This document shows positions 1-6,028 of a stretch of DNA of 14,309 nucleotides, in pieces. Source of the DNA: JADFRG01 sp964590515 (GTDB taxonomy: Bacteria > Chloroflexota > Anaerolineae > Anaerolineales > E44-bin32); contig CAZPZD010000054.1 in assembly GCA_964590515.1 (NCBI GenBank), forward strand, positions 1 through 14,309. Direction: 5' to 3'. Made by a program: the position numbers and the translations under genes. The notes below the pieces were generated by a model. It was not told where the DNA came from, made no database searches, and was given only the letters and a program-made list of their open reading frames with translations. The number at the start of each line of letters is the position of its first letter. Position 1 is the stretch's first letter.

Positions 1-728
1 TGCACGCCGGTCAGGTCAAAGTACCAGCTACCCACTGTCGTCTTCCGCTCCGCCAGCGCGGCCGCGGCCCGCGGGCCAAGGGTGATCGGGCCGAGGCCGG
101 GCGGGACGCTCAGGCACTTCTGGCTGCCGGTGTAACAGACGTCGATCCCGAGCTCGTCGACCAGCAGCGGCACCCCTCCCAGGGTCGCCACCGCGTCCAC
201 CACCAGCAAGCCCCCATGCGCCCGGACCATCTCCGCCATTCCCTCCAGCGGCTGCAGTGCGCCTGTGGAGGTCTCGCCATGCACGATCGCTACGACCTTG
301 ACCGGCCGGGCCTTAAGCTCGGCCTCGATCTCCTCCAGGGTAAACACTTCGTCCCAGGGCCGCTGAAGGATGCGCACGTCGCCTCGGTAGCGCCGAGCCA
401 TGTCGGCCATCCGTTCTCCGAAAAACCCACTGACGCAGACCAGCACCGGATCGTCCGGCTCGATCAGGTTCGCCATGGCCGTCTCCATGGCTGCACTCCC
501 GGTTCCCGAGACCGGAATGGTGAGCGGGTTTCTGGACTGGAAGGCGTAGCGCAGCAGGTCCTGGATCCGGTCCATGGTCTCCAGGAAGAAGGGATCGAGG
601 TGACCGACCATGGAGGCCGCCATCGCCTGCAGCACTTGCGGCTCCACGTTGCTGGGGCCAGGGCCCAAGAGAATCCGAGAATCGGTTTCTAGCGGTGGGT
701 GGGAGGGCGCGGAGTATGGCAGCCTCAT
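1..728 (-). CDS. Class V aminotransferase, alanine-glyoxylate / serine-pyruvate type (partial, C-terminus outside window)
   Basis: PLP-dependent enzyme of fold type I, expected to transfer the amino group of alanine or serine to glyoxylate or pyruvate in the cytoplasm. Reading the minus strand from ATG at 728 gives an uninterrupted 242-codon frame to the window edge. Visible landmarks are LLGPGPSNV (residues 20-28), the cofactor phosphate-binding SGTGSAAME (74-82), HGETSTG (150-156), the VVDAVATLGG strand with Asp178 that contacts the pyridine nitrogen, and YTGSQKCLSVPPGL with the Schiff-base Lys204. Family members are about 360-400 aa, so roughly two thirds is present. An AAGGA lies 12 nt before the ATG, a slightly long spacing. 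The gene is divergent from all others here. Family assignment is secure; the exact substrate (alanine-glyoxylate, serine-glyoxylate, or (S)-ureidoglycine-glyoxylate) cannot be decided. Confidence 0.93.
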   Translation of the reverse strand, partial: MRLPYSAPSHPPLETDSRILLGPGPSNVEPQVLQAMAASMVGHLDPFFLETMDRIQDLLRYAFQSRNPLTIPVSGTGSAAMETAMANLIEPDDPVLVCVSGFFGERMADMARRYRGDVRILQRPWDEVFTLEEIEAELKARPVKVVAIVHGETSTGALQPLEGMAEMVRAHGGLLVVDAVATLGGVPLLVDELGIDVCYTGSQKCLSVPPGLGPITLGPRAAAALAERKTTVGSWYFDLTGV

Positions 729-773
729 CTCACTTGACCATCCTTTACCGTGCGGGTCCAACTCAATTCTACC

Positions 774-802
774 GGCTATAATTAAGAAGAATCTACTAAC
801 AA
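774..802 (-). promoter_or_regulatory. Possible promoter of the aminotransferase gene
   Basis: On the minus strand TTGTTA (802-797) is followed after 16 nt by TATAGC (780-775), placing a start site about 40 nt before the ATG at 728. The stretch is locally AT-rich in an otherwise GC-rich window. Both hexamers are imperfect, so this is a weak call. Confidence 0.3.
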
Positions 803-875
803 TAATGCCGGGTGGACCCCCTCGGTCAATGATCCCTATCAACCCGCCCGCTTGGGATTAACCCCTGCTACCGCC

Positions 876-898
876 CGGAGGCCGCCGGCCGGTCTCCG
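876..898. other. Strong GC-rich inverted repeat in the divergent intergenic region
   Basis: A 9-bp stem (876-884 with 890-898, one G-U pair when transcribed on plus) encloses a 5-nt CCGGC loop. No long T-run follows on either strand, and both flanking genes point away from it, so it is not an obvious terminator of either. It could be a protein-binding palindrome or a structure in a longer leader. The 729-994 region contains no gene that I can support. Confidence 0.45.
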
Positions 899-957
899 CT
901 TTCCTAGTTCCAATCCCCGTTCGCTGAACTTCAGCCCTGAATGCGGTTGAATCCTCC

Positions 958-963
958 TATAAT
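958..963 (+). promoter_or_regulatory. Consensus -10 box (TATAAT) upstream of the rhodanese gene
   Basis: A perfect TATAAT lies about 32 nt before the ATG at 995, predicting transcription from about position 970 and a short leader. No good -35 hexamer is seen at 16-18 nt spacing, so an extended or activator-dependent promoter is possible. Its position argues against a translation start at 941, which would lie upstream of the transcript start. Confidence 0.5.
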
Positions 964-994
964 GGCTGCGCGCCGCGTCGCCACACATTTGACC

Positions 995-1333
995 ATGAAA
1001 GAGATGACCCGCGACGAACTTAAGGCCAAGCTGGATCGCGGGGACGGTTTCAACCTCGTTATGACCCTGGGACAATTCGCTTTCCAGGGCAAACATATTC
1101 CAGGATCCCGAAACCTTTACGAGCCAGAGGATCTGTTGGCCAAGCTTGATCCCCAGCAGGAGACCGTGGTCTACTGCTCCGACCGACTTTGTCCGTCCAG
1201 CATCATGGCCTACCACTTCCTGGACGGTCGGGGGTACAAGAAGCTGTGGCGCTACTCGGGCGGACTCTCCGACTGGGAGCAGGCTGGCTATCCGCTAGAG
1301 GGCGAGTTGACCCCTCGGGCGCCCGTCGGCTGA
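995..1333 (+). CDS. Single-domain rhodanese-like protein with CxxxxC active-site loop
   Basis: Rhodaneses move sulfane sulfur through a persulfide on a loop cysteine. This 112-aa cytoplasmic protein matches one rhodanese domain: GKHIPGSRNLY (32-42), VVYCSDRLCPSS with the expected catalytic Cys61, and the closing motif YSGGLSDWEQAGYPLEG (87-103). The loop is not the usual CxxGxR type: a second cysteine (Cys66) follows four residues after Cys61, and the phosphate/sulfate-cradling arginine is absent. Similar Cys-rich loops occur in other bacterial single-domain rhodaneses (from memory). The start at 995 is preferred over the in-frame ATG at 941 because the TATAAT box at 958-963 would sit inside the longer frame and because homologous sequence begins here. 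No clear ribosome binding site precedes it. Sulfur transfer or a protein phosphatase-like or redox role are all possible. Confidence 0.85.
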   Translation: MKEMTRDELKAKLDRGDGFNLVMTLGQFAFQGKHIPGSRNLYEPEDLLAKLDPQQETVVYCSDRLCPSSIMAYHFLDGRGYKKLWRYSGGLSDWEQAGYPLEGELTPRAPVG

Positions 1334-1366
1334 GACCGCTTCTCCTGAAGTAAGTCGTCATCCAAT

Positions 1367-1373
1367 AAGGGAG
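1367..1373 (+). promoter_or_regulatory. Ribosome binding site of the ABC ATPase gene
   Basis: AAGGGAG ends 5 nt before ATG 1379 and fixes that start over the in-frame ATG at 1388. Confidence 0.7.
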
Positions 1374-1378
1374 CTAAC

Positions 1379-2380
1379 ATGCAAAGCATGGTGCAGACCC
1401 ACGACCTGGCCAAGACTTTCCGCCGCCCGGATGGCTCCGAGGTGCAGGCGGTCAAAGGCATCGAGCTCGAGATTCGCAAGGGGGAAATCTTTAGCCTGCT
1501 GGGCCCGAACGGAGCGGGAAAGACAACCACCATCTCGATGATCAGCGGGCTCTTGGAACCTTCCCGAGGCGACGCCCTGATCGGAGGGCACTCGATCAGC
1601 AAACAGCCCCTCCAGGCCAAGCGGCTGATCGGGGTGGTGCCGCAGGAGATCGCCCTCTATCCCAGCCTGAACGCCCGCCAGAATCTGGAATTCTTCGGAA
1701 AGATGTACGACCTGCGCGGAAGCGAACTGTCCAGTCGGGTGGATGAAGTGCTGTCCTTTATCGAGCTCACCGACCGCCAGAAAGATAAGGTCGAAACCTT
1801 CTCTGGAGGCATGAAACGGCGGCTGAACGTTGGGGTCGGTCTGCTCCATCGACCGGAGTTGGTCTTCATGGACGAACCGACGGTTGGAATTGATCCGCAG
1901 AGTCGGCGCCGGATCCTCGACACCGTCAAGCAACTCCGAGATGAACAAGGCATGACGGTCTTGTACACCACCCACCTCATGGAAGAGGCTCAGGAACTGA
2001 GCGACCGAGTCGGGATCATCGACCACGGCGAAGTGATCGCGCTCGGCACCCAGGGGGAACTCATCCAGCGAGTCGGGGAAGAAGATCAGCTGGCCTTCAC
2101 GGTCGGGGACCAGGTGGTTGAACCCGGCTTGCTGCAGCAGATCCGAGATAACGTGCCGGGGGTCACCCGGGCCGACTATGGCCCCCCTGGGCCCGAAGGC
2201 GACTCCAGCACCAACTCCAGCGGGCTGATCGTGATCCATGCCAAGCGCGGCCGCAAGGCGCTTCCCGATATCATCCAGATCACCAACCGGGCCGGGGTCG
2301 AGATCCAGTCGGTCGAAGTCCGCGAGCCGGATCTGGAAGCCGTCTTCCTGAACCTGACCGGGCGCGCCCTGCGAGATTGA
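1379..2380 (+). CDS. ABC-2 type exporter, ATP-binding subunit
   Basis: The 333-aa cytoplasmic ATPase powers the two permeases that follow. Motifs in order: Walker A GPNGAGKT (42-49), Q-loop VVPQE (86-90), signature FSGGM (141-145), Walker B LVFMDEP (161-167), D-loop, and switch His199 in TTHLMEEA. FSGGMKRRLNV and DEPTVGIDPQSRR are typical of the CcmA/DrrA-like exporter branch. About 100 residues follow the nucleotide-binding domain and end in REPDLEAVFLNLTGRALRD, a common C-terminal extension (DUF4162-like) in this group. A good ribosome binding site supports the ATG used. The first permease starts 34 nt downstream. The substrate cannot be told from sequence; lipids, antibiotics or envelope components are usual for the family. 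Confidence 0.95.
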   Translation: MQSMVQTHDLAKTFRRPDGSEVQAVKGIELEIRKGEIFSLLGPNGAGKTTTISMISGLLEPSRGDALIGGHSISKQPLQAKRLIGVVPQEIALYPSLNARQNLEFFGKMYDLRGSELSSRVDEVLSFIELTDRQKDKVETFSGGMKRRLNVGVGLLHRPELVFMDEPTVGIDPQSRRRILDTVKQLRDEQGMTVLYTTHLMEEAQELSDRVGIIDHGEVIALGTQGELIQRVGEEDQLAFTVGDQVVEPGLLQQIRDNVPGVTRADYGPPGPEGDSSTNSSGLIVIHAKRGRKALPDIIQITNRAGVEIQSVEVREPDLEAVFLNLTGRALRD

Positions 2381-2414
2381 GCCGGGTTTTCGGCCTTCCA
2401 GCGGAGAGCCGAGC

Positions 2415-3827
2415 GTGCGCAAGATCCTGACGATCGCCTGGAAAGAGATCTACACCACCTTCACCGATCGCAATCTGGTGTTGATCATGGTGGCTTCGCC
2501 GTTGGTACTCTCCACCATTGTTGCACTGGCCTTCGGCGGGCTCGGCAGCGGCGACGTTCCAATCGCCGACATTCCGATAGCGGTGGTGAATCACGATCAA
2601 CCTGGACCACTGGGCTTCAGCTACGGAAGTATCTTTGTCTCATTGTTGGTGCCCGGAAGCTCGGGCGGCGAGAACGAGCTTCCTGCCTGCCAGCTCTTCG
2701 AACAAGATCAGAGCGCGCCCAGTCCCGTCACCCTATTCGATTTGACCGAGGCGGTCGAGTTCGACGAGAGCATGGCCAGTTCGCTGGTGGCGAGCGGAGA
2801 TCTGGATTTCCAGGATCTCGTGCCGGGCAATCCGGCCTATGTCGAGGGGGTGGCCAAGGCTGCGGTCGAGCAGGGGATCTACACAGCAGCCTTGATTATT
2901 CCTGAAGACTTCACCCAGCGAATCTCCTATCTGCCGATGGTCCATCCCGCGCTGGAGCAGACCGGGATCACCGTCTACGCCAACCGCGGTAGTCCGATCG
3001 CCTCCGAGGTAGTGCGCAGCATTGCCGAGGGCATTACCAATCAGATCGTCGCAGGCAACATCGCCATGGCCTCCACCTTCGAAGAGCTGCAAGCCAGCTT
3101 TGGCCCGGCCAGTTTGGGCCAGGTCGATTTCGAATCCGCATTTGGCTGCGCTTTCTCGCCGGCCGGCAACACTGTCGGGCTGGACTCTCAGACTGTTGAA
3201 GGGTCCTCGGACGGCGGAGCAACCCAGGCCATTCTGGTCTTTGTCGGCTCCGCCCAGGCGATGTTCTTCGCGCTGTTTACTGCCCAATTTGGGGTACTCG
3301 GGCTGCACAACGAGCGCCGGCAAGGAACCCTGCAACGGATGGTGGTCTCGCCCACTCCCCGTTCCGCGATTCTGGCGGGCAACTTCGCCGGGGTCTTTCT
3401 GACCGTACTCTTTCAGCTGTTAGTGCTGATCCTCGCTCTGACCTTGGTGGGCAGCCTGCTGCAGGGCAAGTTCGACTTCATTTGGGGAGATAACCTCTTG
3501 CTGCTCGCTGGCCTGCTGCTCACGGTGGCGCTGGCCGTTTCCGGGTTCGGGATCCTGCTGGCCGCGATCGTGCGTTCACCTGAGCAGGGAAACATCCTCG
3601 CCCCAATCACCAACATGGCGATGGGCGTGCTCGGCGGCGCGTTTGGATTCACCCTCCCCAGGATCGCGGGGGCTTTCTCGCTGGTGTACTGGGGACGGGA
3701 GGCCTTCGAGAAGCTCGCCGGGGGAGACTCCGACATTGGCCTCAACCTGCTGGTCTTGGTGGTCCAGGGCGGACTGATGTACCTGCTGGGGGTGTGGCTC
3801 TTCAATCGGCGATTTGAGGTCGCCTAG
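2415..3827 (+). CDS. ABC-2 type exporter permease 1, with large extracytoplasmic domain
   Basis: This is a 470-aa integral membrane protein. One membrane helix (about 21-42) is followed by a roughly 230-residue extracytoplasmic region (45-270) and then five more helices (about 272-296, 320-348, 360-386, 394-414, 443-463), the ABC2_membrane_3 / YhgE-like plan. NERRQGTLQRMVVSPTPRSAIL (299-320) is the conserved cytoplasmic segment between helices that docks on the ATPase. The outer domain has only two cysteines (92 and 245), which could pair. The start is GTG 2415 with GGAGAG six nt upstream; the next gene starts 2 nt after the stop. It probably forms a heterodimer with the next permease, because both lie in one operon with a single ATPase and differ in sequence. 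Confidence 0.92.
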   Translation: MRKILTIAWKEIYTTFTDRNLVLIMVASPLVLSTIVALAFGGLGSGDVPIADIPIAVVNHDQPGPLGFSYGSIFVSLLVPGSSGGENELPACQLFEQDQSAPSPVTLFDLTEAVEFDESMASSLVASGDLDFQDLVPGNPAYVEGVAKAAVEQGIYTAALIIPEDFTQRISYLPMVHPALEQTGITVYANRGSPIASEVVRSIAEGITNQIVAGNIAMASTFEELQASFGPASLGQVDFESAFGCAFSPAGNTVGLDSQTVEGSSDGGATQAILVFVGSAQAMFFALFTAQFGVLGLHNERRQGTLQRMVVSPTPRSAILAGNFAGVFLTVLFQLLVLILALTLVGSLLQGKFDFIWGDNLLLLAGLLLTVALAVSGFGILLAAIVRSPEQGNILAPITNMAMGVLGGAFGFTLPRIAGAFSLVYWGREAFEKLAGGDSDIGLNLLVLVVQGGLMYLLGVWLFNRRFEVA

Positions 3828-3829
3828 TT

Positions 3830-4959
3830 GTGAAAGTGCTCCAGATTGCCATCAACGATCTACGGTTGTTCATGGTCAACCGCGGCAATCTCATCGGATT
3901 GTTGGCGATCCCGGTGGGAATGACGCTCATCCTGGGGATCTTCATCCCCAGCGGCGACGGGCCGTCTCGGATTCGGGTCGATCTGATCGACCACGATTCT
4001 GGGGAGGTGGCCGCCCAATTCCTACAGAGCCTCCGACAGGCCAACTCCAGCATTGTGCTCTGCCCATTGGACAATGACGAGGAGGACTTCTGCCAATTGG
4101 AAGGGAGTTCGAGCCTTGGCAGCGAGCAGGCGCTGAAACGCGTACGGGAGGGCGATAGTTTGGCCCTGATCGAGATTCCGGCCGAATTCAGCGAGCAGGT
4201 TCGGGCATTCGAGCCGGTTCAGATCCGGTACGTGTCTCTCGAGAGTTTCAGCGCACCCAGCTACATTCGCCAGGCGGTCGAGGCCGCCCTGACCCGGGTC
4301 AACGGTGCGGTGGTTGCCTCCCGAATCGGCTCAGCGGTTCTGCCAAGCTCGTTTGCCGACGATGGTTACCCCCAGCGGGTCTACTCCAGAGCTGTCGAGC
4401 TCTGGGATGAGAGCCCGGCCGGAGTGGATTTCGTGGCTAGCGCAGGCGAAGCGGCCGATCCCAGCGCGGCCCCTGATGTCGGTGGATTCGGGCAATCGGT
4501 GCCTGGCATGGGGACGATGTTTGCGTTGTTCACTGTGTTGGGCGGAATGGGCATTCTGGTGGGCGAAAAGAGACAGTGGACCCTGCAGCGCCTGGCGACG
4601 ATGCCCATCTCTCGGGGCCAACTGCTCGGCGGCAAGATCCTCAGCCGATTCTCGCTCGGCGCCCTGCAGTACAGCGTCGTCTTCGCGATCGGGATTGTGG
4701 CCGGGATCAATTTCGGACGAGACCTGGTCGCGTTGGTTTTGGTGATCCTCTCCTTCACCCTGACCTGCACCGCCCTCTCGTTTGCCTTGGGGAGTTGGCT
4801 CAAGAATGAGCAGCAGGCCGCCGGCATGACCAATCTGCTCGGGCTGACCCTGGCACCCCTGGGGGGTGCTTGGTGGCCGTTGGAACTGGTGCCGGATTTC
4901 ATGCGGGCAGTCGGGCATGTTTCTCCCGTCGCCTGGGCGATGGACAGCTATACTTCCCT
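3830..4959 (+). CDS. ABC-2 type exporter permease 2 (C-terminus lost in assembly gap)
   Basis: GTG 3830 begins 2 nt after the first permease stops, so the two are translationally coupled. About 376 residues are visible before the N run. The layout mirrors permease 1: a first helix (about 21-40), an outer domain of some 185 residues with two cysteines (78 and 88), a helix at about 226-244, the GEKRQWTLQRLATMPISRGQLL docking segment (245-266), then helices at about 277-293, 299-320 and 334-350. HVSPVAWAMDSY (363-374) is the usual approach to the last helix. By comparison with permease 1, some 40-50 residues are missing. A frame can be read through the N run to a stop at 5123-5125, but the residues after the gap do not resemble the hydrophobic tail of such a permease, so I do not extend the gene there. 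Confidence 0.88.
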
Positions 4960-5059
4960 NNNNNNNNNNNNNNNNNNNNNNNNNNNNNNNNNNNNNNNNN
5001 NNNNNNNNNNNNNNNNNNNNNNNNNNNNNNNNNNNNNNNNNNNNNNNNNNNNNNNNNNN
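4960..5059. other. Assembly gap (100 N), unknown true length
   Basis: There are exactly 100 N, the usual placeholder for a scaffold gap of unknown size. It removes the end of permease 2 and perhaps further coding sequence before 5132. Confidence 0.97.
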
Positions 5060-5131
5060 GCTGAACGCGCTGGCCTGGACCCTCTGGCCGGCCAAGCGAA
5101 ACTAGATTGGAAAGCGACGGTGTGATTCAAG
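5060..5131 (+). other. Unassigned stretch after the gap, possible 3' end of a gene
   Basis: Two plus frames are open from the gap edge. One ends at the TAG at 5103-5105 with the tail LNALAWTLWPAKRN, which could close a small membrane protein. The other ends at the TGA at 5123-5125 with LAGQAKLDWKATV. Neither looks like an ABC-2 permease C-terminus, and neither can be assigned without the missing sequence. Confidence 0.4.
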
Positions 5132-5623
5132 ATGAAATCTCTAACTAAAACTAGTCAAGGACGAGTCGCGCTGGGGGCGGTGCTAATCGTGGTCGGTCTG
5201 ATGCTGCTGGCGAGTCAATTCATGGAGGGATTCGCCGACCGTGCCTGGCCGGTCGTAATTGGCGGCGCGTTTGTTGCCGGTTATTTCTATCGCAAGGCTT
5301 ATGGGCTGCTCATCCCGGGTTGCATTCTGCTCGGAATTGGCCTGGGCGATCTGGCCCAGGGTTCGATCCGTGACTTCGGGGATTTCGATTCGATCGCCTT
5401 GGGGCTTGGCTTCATTGCGATCTTCGCGATCGCCACACTGTATCAGGGCCGCACCCATTGGTGGCCATTGATTCCGGGTGGGATCCTGGTCATCCAAGGC
5501 CTGCAAGAAGGCAGTCAGGCGGTGAGAGACCTGGTTTCGGTGGGGTGGCCGGTCGTTTTGATCCTGATCGGATTGATACTCCTGGCCGGAGTCTTTCGCG
5601 GGACCGGTCGCCGCAGCGTATGA
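5132..5623 (+). CDS. Small multi-pass membrane protein, LiaF/DUF5668-like
   Basis: The 163-aa protein is almost entirely hydrophobic, with about six predicted membrane segments (12-30, 38-53, 57-74, 86-104, 111-122, 138-155). It is built from repeated units that each start with Trp-Pro followed by a glycine-rich hydrophobic run (AWPVVIGG at 38-45, HWWPLIPGG at 109-117, GWPVVLILIG at 138-147). This is the pattern of the DUF5668 / LiaF-like transmembrane region found in envelope-stress proteins of Gram-positive bacteria and relatives. No enzymatic motif is present. The ATG at 5132 has only a weak upstream purine stretch. Its stop overlaps the start of the zinc-finger gene (ATGA), so it belongs to the same transcript. 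Function unknown; a membrane-stress sensing or regulatory role is inferred only from family resemblance. Confidence 0.75.
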   Translation: MKSLTKTSQGRVALGAVLIVVGLMLLASQFMEGFADRAWPVVIGGAFVAGYFYRKAYGLLIPGCILLGIGLGDLAQGSIRDFGDFDSIALGLGFIAIFAIATLYQGRTHWWPLIPGGILVIQGLQEGSQAVRDLVSVGWPVVLILIGLILLAGVFRGTGRRSV

Positions 5624-6015
5624 GCCGGAGAGCCGACCAGCCGGCGAGGCCCCATCCGAGAGACCCTGCGCAGGAAGAACCCTACCGCTCACTGCGCCAG
5701 AGCTGGACCGGTACCACTGAATTGCGGGAGTGCCGCCACCTTGAGCTGATTCACCCCGTTACCCCCAGCAGCACTGACGTCTGCGCCGACTGCGTGGCGC
5801 TCGGAGACACCTGGCCGCACTTACGGATCTGCCTCACCTGCGGCTATGTTGGCTGCTGCGACATGGCCAAGAACCACCACATGCGGACTCACTGCGATCT
5901 GACCGGCCACCCGTTGATCCAATCCTACGCACCGGGAGAGGACTGGATCTGGTGCTACCAGGACGAGGCCCTGCTCGCTCCTCCCGGATCGCTCCGCGGC
6001 GGCTTGCGGCGCTAG
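5620..6015 (+). CDS. UBP-type (ubiquitin-hydrolase-like) zinc-finger protein
   Basis: The 131-aa protein consists of a short polar N-terminus and one ZnF-UBP domain (about 37-115). Candidate zinc ligands are seen in the family order: Cys38 and His40 (ECRHL), Cys55-x2-Cys58, Cys71-x2-Cys74, Cys79/Cys80, His86/87, His91 and His97, with a closing WIWCYQDE (109-116) that matches the usual WCY ending. In eukaryotes this fold binds the free Gly-Gly end of ubiquitin; the bacterial ligand is unknown. ATG 5620 overlaps the previous stop by 4 nt and is chosen over the longer in-frame ATG at 5458, which would be buried in the upstream gene. The cyclase gene starts 13 nt later. From memory, such small proteins are often neighbours of REC-thioredoxin-reductase and CNBD-kinase genes in actinobacteria, as they are here. 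Confidence 0.9.
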   Translation: MSRRADQPARPHPRDPAQEEPYRSLRQSWTGTTELRECRHLELIHPVTPSSTDVCADCVALGDTWPHLRICLTCGYVGCCDMAKNHHMRTHCDLTGHPLIQSYAPGEDWIWCYQDEALLAPPGSLRGGLRR

Positions 6016-6028
6016 TCAGCCAGGTTCC

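Noticed and set aside
216..692. 158-aa plus-strand frame
   Set aside because: It overlaps the aminotransferase on the opposite strand, whose PLP motifs are clear; the plus product resembles nothing.
777..782. TATAAT on the plus strand as a second promoter
   Set aside because: No -35 at proper distance and no plus-strand gene within 200 nt; the AT-rich patch is better read as part of the aminotransferase promoter region.
941..994. Upstream ATG extending the rhodanese by 18 residues
   Set aside because: The TATAAT box at 958-963 lies inside it, and the added residues are not part of a rhodanese fold.
1358..2422. 354-aa open frame on the minus strand
   Set aside because: It lies fully antisense to the ABC ATPase, which has all its motifs; the frame is kept open by GC-rich codon bias and shows no family signature.
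5458..5619. 54-residue N-terminal extension of the zinc-finger protein from ATG 5458
   Set aside because: It overlaps the LiaF-like gene in another frame; ATG 5620 gives the classic ATGA overlap.
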